Part shown: positions 1 to 10,819 of the stretch, one piece after another
Layout: each line of letters starts with the position of its first letter
Numbering within the stretch: the first letter of the stretch is position 1
Assembly (NCBI GenBank): GCA_017311315.1
Contig: CM029640.1
Span: 16,336,829 to 16,400,828, forward strand
Origin: Dendrocalamus latiflorus
Taxonomy: Eukaryota; Streptophyta; Magnoliopsida; Poales; Poaceae
DNA: 64,000 nucleotides
Direction of reading: 5' to 3'
Notes under the pieces: generated by a model
What the model saw: the letters and a program-made list of their open reading frames with translations, nothing else
Told to the model about the DNA's origin: nothing
The model's database searches: none
Position numbers and translations under genes: made by a program

Positions 1-341
1 GTACGCCCGAGCCGAGGAGGACGCGCGGGGGCGCAGCGGCACCGGCTCCAACGCCGGGCAAACGGAGGACTTGTCGCAAAGGAGCAGCACAAGAGACAAC
101 CTGAGGACGAAGCACAAGAAAGTGTCTGTGGGCGACACTCATGAGCTCATCGACGACGGGGTACACCAAACCTCACCAGGCGACAGGTGTAAGCCCCAGC
201 GTAACCGGCGAAGACCCCACAAGGCCCGCCACGTCCTCACTGTGCAAGGCGTCCCCCGGGAAGCCGCGCTAATCTCGCGCGGCGGGGGGAGCGCGAAGGA
301 GGCCGCGATGAGAAGCCGCGTGCGGAGCAGGAACTCCTAGA
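1..341 (+). pseudogene. Tat gag remnant, C-terminal part
   Basis: GC-rich sequence directly upstream of the protease, with a short basic Arg/Lys-rich frame (71-340). Position and composition fit the basic tail of a Tat gag. No CCHC zinc knuckle is visible here, so the assignment rests on context only. Confidence 0.4.
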
Positions 342-1182
342 ATGCGGCAGATGGTGCTAGGTGCACGGTTACGGGGCCATTTCTCACGGACATGCACCAA
401 GGTTGCGGCGTTACGGCAAGCGGTGGCTCATGTACGGGCCTCGGAGACACGGACCCCCGCAATAGCCCACATACAGCGTACGCAAGACAGTCCCTTGTGT
501 GCTGGGTCCCCCGGAGAGGCCCAGTGCCGTGGTATTAATGTCATCGCTGGAGGCTCTTCGTCGAGCACTTCCCCGATGCAACTACCTCTGTGGGCGTCCC
601 ATTGCAGCATCACCTTCACGTCAGCCGATGCCCAGGGCGTAGAATTCCCCCACCAAGATCCCTTGGTCATCCAGGCCGACATTGCAGGTTGCGACGTCAG
701 GCGTATCCTCATTGACGGAGGGAGCTCCGCAAACATCTTGTTCGCAGAGGCCCTTGATGGGAATACCTCGGAGCCTGTTAAATGCTTTGGAAGCCCCCCT
801 CCAGGGCCTCGGAGGGCAACCTCTAAAGGCTTTGCGTCAGATTCGCCTCCAAGTCTCCTTGTGCCAGGCTGACAACGCCAGGACTGAAGATGTCGTCTTC
901 GACGTCGTGGACATCTCGTATCCGTACAATGCCATACTGGGCCGGCCTGCCATCAACTCCTTCGAAGCGGTCCCACACTACGCATTCTTATGCATGAAGC
1001 TCCCAGGACGGTGGGGCGTTATGACCCTCTTCGTCGATCAGGATATGGCTCGGAGCATCGAAACCGAAGCTGGATGCTTGCACCGCAAGATGCACGCCCT
1101 CACCGACAAATACCGGGATGGACACCTAAGCCTCATCGAACATAACCTCGCGATCCGCTCTGACGCCAAGCCCGTCAAGTAG
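342..1182 (+). pseudogene. Tat aspartic protease region
   Basis: Two overlapping frames (342-872 and 682-1182) together give a retropepsin-like domain. The catalytic motif DGGSSANIL lies around 715-740 and the closing motif YNAILGRPAINSF around 925-965, both typical of Tat proteases. A frame change occurs between the two halves near 750. The second frame ends in TAG at 1180-1182, where related elements read on through Gln into the RT linker. The enzyme would cut the Gag-Pol polyprotein in virus-like particles. Not functional as it stands. Confidence 0.75.
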
Positions 1183-1194
1183 AAACTTCGTCGT

Positions 1195-2533
1195 ATGTCC
1201 ATCGACCGGCAGCAAGCGGCCAAGGTGGAGGTGGCGAAGCTCCTTCGAGCGGGGGTTATCCGCGAGGTTCAACATCCAGACAGGCTCGCCAATCCGGTGT
1301 TGGTCAAAAAGGCCAGCGGCGCTTGGCGCATGCCCGAAGGACGATTACCCTCTGCCGCGCATAGATCAACTAGTCGATGCTACCGCCGGATGCGAGCTCA
1401 TGAGCTTCTTGGACGCCTACTCCGACTACCATCAGGTCTACATGGCCAAGGATGACGAGGATAAAACCAGTTTCATTACATCGGTGGGGACCTTTTGCTT
1501 CGTAAGGATGCCCTTCGGCTTGAAGAACGCGGGCGCAACCTTCACCCGCCTCGTCGCGCTGGCCTTGGCCGTCCAGCTAGGGAGGAATGTGGAGGCCTAC
1601 GTGGACGACGTGGTAGTAAAAACCAGGCAGCTCGCCTCCCACGGTCGGGATCTTCAGGAGACTTTCGACAACCTCAGGACGGCAGGCATTAAGCTCAATC
1701 TGGACAAATGTGTCTTCGGTGTACAGGCGGGCAAGCTCTTGGGCTTCCTCGTATCCGGGCGAGGCATTCAAGCGAACCCCGACAAGGTTGACGCTATCCT
1801 GGGCATGGAACCTCCCAAGACGACGCGGGAGGTCCAAAGGCTGGCAGGCCGCATGGCGTCCTTGAGCTGTTTCCTCTCCAGAGCGGCAGAGCGGGGCTTA
1901 CTATTTTTCAAGGCTCTCCGCGGTTGCGATGGGTTTCATTGGGACGACGACTGCGCAAAGGCCTTCGATGACCTCAAGAAACACTTCGCAACCCTTCCCA
2001 CTCTGGTGGCCCCAGCACCAGAGGCTCCCATCCTACTCTACCTCGCTGCCTCGGCAACGGCGGTCAGCGTCGTCCTTGTCCTTGAAGAGGGCACGCTCCA
2101 GCGGCCAGTGTACTTTATCTTCGAAGCCCTCCAGGGCGCCAAGACGCGATATACCGAGCTCGAGATGCTTGCTTACGCGCTGGTCATGGCTTCAAGAAAA
2201 CTCTGGCATTATTTCCTGGCGCACCCGATAACGGTGCCATCCTCGCTCCCTCTGGCAGAGATGCTGCACAACAAGGAGTCCACGGGGCGAATCGGTAAAT
2301 GGGTGGCCGAGCTAGCCCCATTCTCCCTAACATACGCCTCTCGAACGGCGATCAAGTCTCAAGTTCTGGCGGACTTCCTCGCGGAATGGACCCTCCAGCT
2401 CAGCCCGCCCTCCAGGTCGAAGACCCGGTGTGGACGCTTAACACCGACGGAGCGTACGGTGTTGCGGGCGCAGGGGTGGGCGCCGTTATCACCACACCTG
2501 AGGGGCAGCGCCTGTTGTACTCGACGCGCCTAG
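1195..2533 (+). pseudogene. Tat reverse transcriptase and first RNase H
   Basis: The RT start lies in 1195-1330 (linker plus a VIREVQHPDRLANPVLVKK-like strand). A deletion of about nine codons and a frameshift near 1330 precede the next open frame (1400-2533, 377 residues). That frame begins SFLDAYSDYHQ, has MPFGLKNAGATF, and the catalytic YVDD at residues 67-70. Family RTs have the same motifs in this order. The connection/RNase H part (about 1990-2390) is present but its first catalytic Asp region reads LYLAASATA, so this RNase H looks inactive, as is common in Tat elements that carry a second one. Confidence 0.85.
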
Positions 2534-2830
2534 CGTTTCCAGCTACGAACAACACGGCCGAATACGAGGCGTTACTCTTCGGCCTCGGGAAGCTCAAAGC
2601 GATGGGAGCGAGGCGAGTCCTCGTCCGCACTGATTCCTGGTTAGTGGCGGGCCATGTGGACAAGTCATAGCAGGCCAAGGATCCGGAGCTAGCCAAGTAC
2701 CTAGTAGCCGTACGAGCGAAGGAACGACACTTTTTGGGTGTCACGGTGAAGGCCATCCCTCGAGCAGACAACGAGCAAGCCAACGTCTTGGCCAAGGCTG
2801 CCAGTCAGCAGCTCCCAACTCCCGAAGGGG
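2420..2830 (+). pseudogene. Tat archaeal-type RNase H (aRNH)
   Basis: The frame 2299-2670 reads WTLNTDGAYG, then NNTAEYEALLFGL, then VRTDSW. These are the D, E and D catalytic strands of the second RNase H found only in Tat/Ogre elements. A TAG at 2668-2670 interrupts it, and the domain continues at 2734 with IPRADNEQANVLAKAAS, the usual C-terminal helix. Family members have Gln-type sequence at the stop, so CAG to TAG is the likely change. Confidence 0.8.
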
Positions 2831-2879
2831 CATTTTACGAAATACTGCCAGCGGCGGCCATAGCGCAGGATAATCGGGA

Positions 2880-4197
2880 TGCGGCCCTTGTCCACCGGAT
2901 CACTCAGCAGGGTGACTGGCGGGAACCCCTTTTCGCTTATTTGCAGGGCATCGCGGAACCGGATGACCCCTCCGAGCTCCGGCGTTTGCAACACCACGCT
3001 AGGTCCTTCCAGGTGCTCGACGGGACGCTCTACAAGAAGGAGGTCTGCGCACCGCTCCTGCGATGCCTCCCACGTGAAGAAGGAAAGTGCCTCCTCGCAG
3101 AAATTCATGCGGGTCTCTGCGGCTCGCACCTCCAACCAAGGTCTCTGGTGGGCAAGGTATTCAGGCAGGGTTTTTATTGGCCAACAGCTGTCGCGGATGC
3201 CTAGGATCTCGTGCGCCGTTGTCAATGTTGCCAGTGGATGGGAAGGGCTATCCACAGGCCCCCGATAAGCCTCCATCCCATACCCCCGGTATGGCCGCTG
3301 GCGCGGTGGGGCATCGACGTCGTGGGACCGCTTCCCAGGGCCCCAGGAGACCTGCGATTCGTCGCGGTCGCTCTGGAGTACTTCTCCAGGTGGCCGAAGG
3401 TGGTAGCTCTGGCCAAGATTACCTCGGCAGCTCTGCAGCGCTTCCTCTGGCAAAACATAATATGTCGATTCGGCGTGCCTAGGGAGATCACCGTCGACAA
3501 CGATCTGCAATTCGATGCAGCCCCATTCAAAGAATTCTGCGGCAATGTGGGCATCACCCTCCGGTTCGCTTCAGTCGGACACCCATAGTCCAACGGGGCG
3601 GTGGAGCGGGCAAACGGCGCTATCTCCGCCGCAATCAAGAAGCGCCTCGTCGGGCTACCAAAGGGGAAGTGGCCGGGCGAGCTCCACAGCGTCCTCTGGT
3701 CCCTTCGCACAATGGTCACACGCCCAACGGGGTTCACACCATTCAAGCTCCTCTTCGGTGACGAGGCGGTCACACCTGAAGAAATAAAGGCTAGCTCGCG
3801 GTGGGTCCTCGTCCAAGCACCAGACGAGGAGCACCAATTGTCCGTGGATCTCCTTGACGGAGCACGGGCAAGCGTAACACAGCACGTCATAAAATACGCG
3901 CGACAGATGGTGCGCGGTCGCAATCGTTCGCTGCACCCGCGCGAATTCAGACCAGGAGATCTCGTCCTTAAGATGGCACTCCATGCGGAGACGGTAGGCA
4001 AGCTCGAGTCCAAATGGGAAGGCCCGTACATCGTCGCGGAGGCCCTACAGAAGGGCGTATCACTTAGCCACCTTGGAGGGGCACACGCTCCGCCACACGT
4101 GGAATGCGGACAGGCTGCGGCGGTATTACGCCTAAGTCGAGCACACGAGGGCAAGGGCCTTCCACGGCTTCGGCGGACGCAAGCGGCTAGCGGTTAG
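2880..4197 (+). pseudogene. Tat integrase
   Basis: The zinc-binding N-terminus (GLCGSHLQ... and CQCCQW) runs over about 3110-3240. The DDE core follows: WGIDVVGPL near 3310, TVDNDLQFDA near 3495, and NGAVERANGAI near 3597-3630. The C-terminal strand (PGDLVLKMALHAETVGKLESKWEGPY) extends to the stop at 4197. Two in-frame TAG codons, 3202-3204 and 3586-3588, fall where the family has Gln. The enzyme would insert element cDNA into chromosomes. Confidence 0.85.
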
Positions 4198-4320
4198 TGC
4201 CTTAACCCTTGTAACCACTCACCCGCGCAAACGGTAATTTAATAAAGTGCATCGTTCATGCAAATTCTCTCATTTTCATACCAAAAGCGCATGAAGGATC
4301 ACCTTCGTGTGCACTGTGCA
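4198..4320 (+). other. Tat 3' untranslated leader into the array
   Basis: Short AT-richer spacer after the integrase stop, containing AATAAAG-like sequence and no ORF. It joins pol to the tandem array. Confidence 0.5.
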
Positions 4321-5530
4321 TGAGCATGAATAAAGACGCGTGGGGGGACGCCTCCGCGCGCACTCTACGGAGTATAAATAAGACGTAGCGTCGAGGTCCA
4401 CCTCCGCGCGCACTCTACGGAGTATAAATAATACGTAGCGACGAGGTTCGCCTCCGCACGCAATCTCACCGCCCGCAACGCGCGGAGGCTCACCTCCGCG
4501 CGCAGTCTACGGACTCTAAATAAGACGTAGCGTCGAGGTCCGCCTTCGCACGCACTCTACGGAGTATAAATAAGACGTAGCGATGAGGTTCGCCTCCGCA
4601 CGCAATTTCACCGCCCGCAACGCACGGAGGCTCGCCTCCGCGCGCAGTCTACGGACTCTAAATAAGACGTAGCGTCGAGGTCCGCCTCCGCACGCACTCT
4701 ACGGAGTATAAATAAGACGTAGCAACGAGGTTCGCCTCCGCACGCAATTTCACCGCCCGCAACGCGCGGAGGCTCGCCTTCGCGCACAGTCTATGGACTC
4801 TAAATAAGACGTAGCGTCGAGGTCCGCCTCCGCACGCACTCTCCGGAGTATAAAAAAGATGCGGATGCTATCCCTACGCACTCTACGGAGTATAAACAAG
4901 ACGCGAACCCCACGCACGCATGGGCGTTGCCCCAGTGCGTACTCGGAGTTCGAGATATAAGAGACATGGATGTCGATCCCACGCACTCTCTGGAGTATAA
5001 AAAAGACACGGATGCTATCCCTGCGCACTCTACGGAGTATAAACAAGACGCGAACCCCGCGCACGCATGGGCATTGCCCCAGTGCGTACTCTTCGGAGTA
5101 TAAATAAGACATGGATATCAATCCCACGCACTCTCCGGAGTATAAAAAAGACGCGGATGCTATCCCTGCGCACTCTACGGAGTATAAACAAGACGCGAAC
5201 CCCGCGCACGCATGGGCGTTGCCCCAGTGCATACTCTTCGGAGTATAAATAAGACGTGGATGTCGATCTCGCGCACTCTCCGGAGTATAAAAAAGATGCG
5301 GATGCTATCCCTGCGCACTCTACAGAGTATAAACAAGACGCGAACCCCGCGCACGCATGGGCGTTGCCCAGTGCGTACTCTCCGGAGTATAAAAAAGACG
5401 CGGATGCTATCCACGCGCACTCTACAGAGTATATACACGACGTGGATACTTCCAAGCACGTGCAGGCACTACCCTTGTGCGTACTCCCCAGAGTACAACT
5501 AAGACGTGGTCGAAGTTCCCACGCATGCAA
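4320..5530. repeat. Higher-order minisatellite in the Tat 3' UTR
   Basis: Base monomers of 42-60 bp share CTCTMCGGAGTATAAA. In the left part they form a 142-bp higher-order unit (50+50+42 bp): equivalent points fall at 4351, 4493, 4635 and 4777, exactly 142 apart. In the right part a different unit of about 145 bp repeats at 4846, 4993, 5138 and 5283, with a shortened step of 102 bp to 5385. Nearly every monomer carries a TATAAA-type box after a small inverted repeat (ACTC...GAGT). Tandem repeats in this position are known in Tat elements. Long open frames in the array are a by-product of the repeat and I do not call genes here. Confidence 0.9.
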
Positions 5531-6460
5531 CAATTCGCCACAGGCAATTGACTGGGGAAGCGCGACCTAGTCCTCCGGGAAGAATCCATCGCAGCCACAA
5601 GCGAAGCAGTAGTCGTAGTCACCTTCTTGAGCTTCAACTTCCTCTGAGATTTATTTTTGAGTGTAGCATGTGAGTACATAAAGTACTCCGCAAGTCTTGG
5701 GAAAATGCATAGATGCAAGGCTTGACAAAGGAAGGCTATATGGTTCTTTTGCACGAAGCAATATTTTAAATTCAATTACTACTAATTATTTTCGAAGGCA
5801 TCAATTTAATGAAGTAAGTGTTTAACAAAACTATCAATAGTTCCCTAGTGAAGGTTCCATCTACCAACACTAGTTAATCAAGTCTAACTGACCAAGTTTG
5901 AAACTGCGGGTTCCATCCACCCTCTCTGGCTCCATCCACCAGGATTCCCTTCCGAGAGTTCCCTCCACTCTTGGAATACAAAATTTTCATTTTAAAACCA
6001 AAACCAGAAATCTACCATGTGAATGCATTCCTTGCCCGCCCTTGACCGTGGGCACGGCTATTCGAATAGTTTTACACTCTGCAGAGGTTGTACAACTTTA
6101 CCCACAAGAGATAAATTATCCTAAAAGTCAACACGCTTCCTTTGGCATGAGACCCAGATAAAATATCACAAAGCCTTTACCTCACTCTAGTCTAGCCAGA
6201 CACCACCCGCTGAGGTTTCACCGCAGAAGGGTTAAATCCGCCCAATCTGAAGCCCCCTCTTGCGCCATATGAGTACAGTAAATCCCTGTCCCTCACTGTG
6301 AATAACCAGTCCATCCCTGGCAAGAGTACTTCCCATAAATTTGTTGTCTTCCATATACTCTAGGTCTACAAGAATTCTCCAAACTTGGACTGCGGTGAAA
6401 GAATTGGAGCTTGCACTTTTGCGGTAATTGGGGTTAGCAAAAGATAAGAGGGAAGTAGAA
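5531..6460 (-). repeat. Ty3 LTR fragment, left copy
   Basis: From 5531 this repeats the segment beginning at 7187 (same orientation, more than 200 bp nearly identical). Further on it matches, with divergence, the solo LTR at 25405-29042 (for example CCGTGGGCACGGCTAT and ACTCTGCAGAGGTTGTAC). It starts about 220 bp inside the LTR, so its end is missing. The right boundary is approximate. No gene. Confidence 0.65.
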
Positions 6461-6943
6461 CAGATAAGAGATCAGGGGAACGACTAAACAACATCCCACA
6501 CAAGAGAGAAACAACAACAACTAAGAGAAGCTTAGCTTGAAATCAAAATAGTTTTTAAGGATGACTGTACTACAAGTATTCAAAGACTTGGTATAGTCCA
6601 CCTAACACACAAGCAAGTAATATGTAAACGTTCTAAAATCGTAAGACTTTGCTTGGGTACTACAACTAACGAACTAGTCCTTGCTCCTTTATGATGACGA
6701 GCTTATCCAAGTGCTTCTTAAACGCAACCTTACTGAGCCGTCTATAGAATTACAAAGGGAAGGGGTATTAGCATTCCAAAAAGGAAATAAGCAGATAGAT
6801 AAGGAAGAATGCCATGACGAAGGTAAGGATAGAAAGACAAGAAAAGACAAGGACAACACATATTAAAATTTTTATTTTATAAAATAAATTTTGAAGCTCT
6901 TTTACTAACGACCATTCTTAACTAGGTCACGTCCTACAGTCAA
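6460..6943 (-). other. Probable 5' internal (leader) piece of the minus-strand Ty3 element
   Basis: AT-rich sequence between the LTR fragment and the primer-binding site, with no convincing coding frame. By position it is what is left of the internal region next to the 5' LTR. Confidence 0.4.
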
Positions 6944-6959
6944 ATTGGCTCTGATACCA
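6944..6959 (-). other. Primer-binding site for initiator tRNA-Met
   Basis: On the minus strand this reads TGGTATCAGAGCC, complementary to the 3' end of plant tRNA-iMet. It lies four bases from the LTR that starts at 6964, which fixes the orientation of the LTR as minus. Confidence 0.8.
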
Positions 6960-6963
6960 TCTC

Positions 6964-7569
6964 TGTCGGGCCCTCGGATTTCCAAACCCGGACCCTCTGT
7001 GTAATACAGCACTAGTCCCAGATCAAAGCTAGTGCACACAGTTAAACAGAATGGAAAACATCACATCAACGATTTATTACAATAAATAAGAGTACTGACC
7101 ACAGAGTCTCATTATTACATTGGAGGTTTAAGACCTCGCACACAAGAAATAAAGCGGAAGCAAAGATAACTCGAAGACGACCCATCAATTCGCCACAGGC
7201 AATTGACTGGGGAAGCGCGACCTAGTCCTCCGGGAAGAATCCGTTACAGCCACAAGCGAAGCAGTAGTCGTAGTCACCTTCTTGAGCTTCAACTTCCTCT
7301 GAGATTTATTTTTAAGTGTAGCATGTGAGTACATAAAGTACTCCGCAAGTCTTGGGAAAAATGCATAGATGCAAGGCTTGACAAAGGAAGGCCATATGGT
7401 TCTTTTGCACAAAGCAATGTTTTCATTTAATTACTTCTAATTATTTTCGAAGGCATCAATTTAATAAAGTAAATGATTTTAACAGAACTAACAATTATTC
7501 CCTAGTGAAGGTTCCAACTACCAACACTAGATTAATCAATTTGATCAAGTTACTTACTGCGGTTACATC
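6964..7569 (-). repeat. Ty3 5' LTR fragment cut by the assembly gap
   Basis: Begins TGTCGGGCCC on the plus strand and matches the start of the solo LTR at 25405 (TGTCGGGACCC, then a shared AAGCTAGTGCACACAGT block). It runs into the run of N. Beyond the gap the sequence is Tat antisense-gene sequence, so the far LTR end is either inside the gap or deleted. Confidence 0.7.
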
Positions 7570-7669
7570 NNNNNNNNNNNNNNNNNNNNNNNNNNNNNNN
7601 NNNNNNNNNNNNNNNNNNNNNNNNNNNNNNNNNNNNNNNNNNNNNNNNNNNNNNNNNNNNNNNNNNNNN
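7570..7669. other. Assembly gap, 100 N
   Basis: Exactly 100 undetermined bases, the usual placeholder for a gap of unknown size. The true content probably includes the end of the minus-strand LTR element and its junction with the Tat element. Confidence 0.95.
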
Positions 7670-9825
7670 GTCTCCTTGAGGGCTTTGCTAATTGCAAGCG
7701 TCTACACGAGCGTAACAACAAAGGTTATCCATCAGAAAAGCAAAGGATATGCAGCGAGAACAGAGACCGTTACCCTCATTTCCGAGGCACCCAGCGCGAG
7801 CGCCAAAAGGTCGCCCCCGCAGGACTGCAGCGCCTGTCGATCTAGGTGGCTGCCAGCATACTCTGCCACCTCGCTCCAGGCGCGAAGCGTCTCCCACCGA
7901 GGGACGAAGTCAGAGACGCCAAGCACTAGAGCCCCCGCCTCAGCGCCTTCGGCAGCAGTTGGGGCGCACACAGTCCCCTGCTCAATTAGGCCGGTGACAT
8001 CGCGGGCACCCCCATTTCTTGATTCTTGTCCTCGTCTGGGAGACCTTGTCTCGCCTGATGTCGACGGAATAAGCGAGCAAATCGGGGAGAATTTTGCGAA
8101 GTCGTGGGAGGAAACAAACTACACCTACCTCCAGTACCCTCTACCGCGGCCTCCACCTGGGTCATGATCACCTCGCTGGCCTGAGGAGCGACAACCCTCC
8201 CGGCTTCAAGAGCATCCCCGCTAGGTGTCAGGACCTCAGTCACTGGGCCTGCCACGTTGAACCGGCCCCTCAAAGATGGCAGCGACTGCACCCAAGGCCG
8301 TTTCGCCTTCGGAGTCGCAGGTGAAGCCTCCGTGGATACCTTGGCAGCCGCGAAAGCCGTCGTCAGCGACAACGCTGCGGTTGCCGCTGGAGGTGACGAG
8401 GCGTCATCTTCAAGAACAACGAGGCGTGCGCCCGTCGCCTCGCCACCATATAGGGCCTCATCGGGAGTTACGTGCCTCCCCGAACCGGTCGATCCGAGCT
8501 CAGCGCCCGTTCACCCCCCATCCTCACGCTCTCGATCAGCGGCACGACCGGCGAGCTGAAGGCAATGGTCTCCGATTGGACCTTGCATCGAGAGGATGGC
8601 GCCACCGCCGTCGCGCCGCTCGGCGATTCCGTAGGGCACCGGGCGCTCTGGAATGGTAATTTCCAAAACCTCGCATACCCAATTAATCCGCCCTTGCTTT
8701 GCCAAGGAAGTTGCGGACTCAACGGGCCTTGTGCTCCTTCGCCGTGTACGGCCCAAGAACCGCAACCACTGCGCGCTCCGCATCTTCTAACCAGCGTACT
8801 ACACGCGCAAGCGGAATATCATACCTAAGGGTTTGCAACCACCCAGGTGGTACTTGGCCTATGGCAAGGATACTTATAGGGCGCGGAGGGCCTATGGAGC
8901 GAAGACACCCCGAGTGGATGCCGTCCTTCCGGTCGGGCCCCCGCCGCTCGTACTTCCAGTTACAAGAAAGCGGGCATATCCCGTACATGGTGAACTCCTC
9001 AGCGAGGTCACGCATGTTGAACCGGAGTGCAACCCCAGCAAGTCTCCACGCCTATTGCTCGTCGCTGGGCTGAGGCGTCACATCCGGACAGCGGTCGAAT
9101 TGATATCGGCTCTCCCCGGCTTCGAAGGTCGCTCGTGCTCGTCACGAGGTAGTAGAACCACCGCCGTGTCCAACAGACTCCCACTTTTCCCGTGTAGCCA
9201 ACGCGGGAAACAAGTGCGAGCACTCCGACCTCAGCACGAAGTCCACGCTGCCGAAGTTCAAGTAAGCCCCCCTTCCACTTTCTTCGGCTGGCACCGTGCG
9301 TCATGCAGGATGGCGAACAACTCGGCACTGGGACGGGTACCCTCCGTCCGCATCACCCAAGTAAAGATGGCCAACCGAACGATCGCGGCCGGAGTCAGCT
9401 GCGCCAACCTCCAACCCATACGCTCGCAGCACTTCGCGAACAAAGTATGTCGCCAGGATTCGGAGCCCGGCGTCAAAGAACGCCACGAAGACAATCGCCT
9501 CCGACTCTCCCGAGGTCGGCTCTGTTTCGTCAGGACCGGGCAAATGAGCCCTGGCACGTTCCTCCAGCTTCTTCTCCCGAAGAACGGTTTGGAGGGTCTC
9601 CTCCGTGATGCGGCTCCGCCCCAGCACACGGGAGCAGCGACCCTTTGACCTCTTCATGGCATCCCAGCGATGGTTGGTTTGCTTCCTGTCGTGCGGAACC
9701 AACCGGTACTCCGCCGGTGGTGGCGTCAGGCAGCGCTGGCTCGACGAGGCGCTCTCGCTAAGGCGACGCGCAGGATCGTCAAGGGTGGCACCCCTGTTAG
9801 CTGGGAGGTCGTCGCGCGTAGCCAT
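7670..9825 (-). pseudogene. Tat antisense gene with putative gypsy-type transposon domain
   Basis: Read on the minus strand from a likely ATG at 9823-9825 (MATRDDLP), the coding sequence runs leftward. It gives VFVAFFDAGLRILATYFVRE, then after a frameshift AQLTPAAIVRLAIFTWVMR and RPSAELFAILHDARCQPKKV (around 9260-9400). RFNMRDLAEEFTMYGICPL follows around 8960-9020, then Ala/Pro-rich sequence to the gap. This matches the domain that Pfam calls putative gypsy type transposon (Transposase_28), found in grass Tat elements on the strand opposite to pol (gene 23 of maize Grande). Its biochemical role is unknown. Several frameshifts make it a pseudogene. Confidence 0.7.
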
Positions 9826-9954
9826 TCCTCTCTCCCCACTACGGCGACGGGCAGGCACGGATGCGAGAATAGCAGCAGGATGCACAGGAAAAACGGGAAG
9901 GAATGCACAAGCAAGCAAGCAGCCAAGGGGAACGATTGCATGCCCACAGGGGCG

Positions 9955-9964
9955 ACTTATAAAG
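9955..9964 (-). promoter_or_regulatory. Possible TATA box of the antisense gene
   Basis: Minus strand CTTTATAAGT, about 130 bp upstream of the antisense ATG at 9825, in otherwise GC-rich sequence. Position and isolation suggest a core promoter, and the second Tat element has an equivalent box. Not proven. Confidence 0.4.
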
Positions 9965-10567
9965 CCCCCCGTCTCCCCCGCAGGCAGAAGATCGAGCAAC
10001 AGAATTACATCAGTTCGGCCGATGCATTCCTGCCGCGTGGCCACTTTCCCTGGGGAAGAGGCGAACGGCCGTGGTCATGGGAACGCTGGCATCCCACGAC
10101 GCTCCAATTACAGCCGACCGCGTGCCCCCACCCAGTGTAGGGTAGACGAAGCAGCCGCGATAGCCTGCCCCTGACAGGGGCTGACGCGATTCCAAGCGTC
10201 ATTAAAGCGCACTCCCAGGCCACGCAACCGTCTCCCTGTGCTGGCGCTACATCATGCGGAGCATTCCTCGAGACTCGGCTGCCCGGGGCAGCCGACCAAG
10301 TTCGCCTCGCGCCCACAAATATACGGAGCGCGAAGTAGGGCACGCCTGGACCTCGGCCCCGTCGAGGCCTTCGGCCTGCCCGGTGCGTTCGGCCCCGAGG
10401 CCGCGCAAGCTCCGGGAGCGGAAGACAGCCCTCGCACAAGCACGAAACGGAAGTGCGAACGCAAATGTATCTAGGTCATCGAGGATCACAGGACGATGGG
10501 ACGGAGGGGACCAAAGGGCTCAGCGGCATGGCTTCGGCCCGTGAAGCCCTTCACCATGAGAGGCTCC
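9965..10567. other. Tat 3' region between antisense promoter and LTR
   Basis: GC-rich, with several overlapping open frames on both strands. These are low-complexity and I recognise none of them. A purine-rich run (10490-10515, GATGGGACGGAGGGGACC) could be a polypurine tract but is not flush with the LTR. Confidence 0.45.
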
Positions 10568-10819
10568 TGTTCTAGGGGTGGCCCCCACCTAAGCCCAGTA
10601 GGTCTGTTAGAAGGATGTAAAGTCTGAAATGGGACATATGTAATGACATGAGTGCCCCTGAGGGGAATACTCACGTGTAAGGGTATAACTGTACAAGCGC
10701 TCATCGTTTGGATATATATATATATGGCATAGGCCACGGGGAGGAACCCGAAGCCATTCATTTACTCAACTCTCCACTACCACACTCTCTCTCTCTGTGT
10801 TTGGTCTGTAACCACAACA
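10568..10819 (+). repeat. 3' LTR of the Tat element, 252 bp
   Basis: Starts TGTTCTAGGGGTGG and ends CCACAACA, so it has TG...CA ends with a TGTT/AACA terminal match. A TATATATATATA promoter box lies at 10711-10724, followed by a CT-rich tract. The end closely resembles the end of the short LTR at 31411-31703 (GTTTGG...CCACAACA). The next base, 10820, is already Sirevirus pol. Confidence 0.75.

Larger units (their letters stand above)
1..10819 (+). mobile_element. Tat-lineage Ty3 retrotransposon, 5' end outside the window
   Basis: The order is gag remnant, protease, RT, RNase H, archaeal-type RNase H and integrase on the plus strand, then a tandem array, an antisense gene and a 3' LTR. The second RNase H between RT and integrase, and the antisense gene near the 3' LTR, are marks of the plant Tat group (Grande, RIRE2 and relatives). 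Pol is broken by four TAG codons and a deletion plus frameshift near 1330, so it is not autonomous. A minus-strand Ty3 LTR fragment and the assembly gap interrupt it between about 5531 and 7670. Its LTR end abuts Sirevirus pol sequence, so it most likely inserted there. Confidence 0.85.

Noticed and set aside
1180..3588. Amber-codon recoding in Tat pol
   Set aside because: Protease and RT also have a deletion and frame changes, so decay explains the TAGs more simply.
3222..4154. 310-codon minus-strand frame
   Set aside because: Antisense shadow of the Tat integrase in GC-rich sequence; integrase motifs explain the region.
4750..5570. Several long open frames with repeated Leu/Arg/Ser segments
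   Set aside because: They exist on both strands and in several frames because the tandem unit lacks stops; no conserved domain.
7505..8167. 220-codon frame across the run of N
   Set aside because: It translates through the assembly gap and joins two unrelated sequences.
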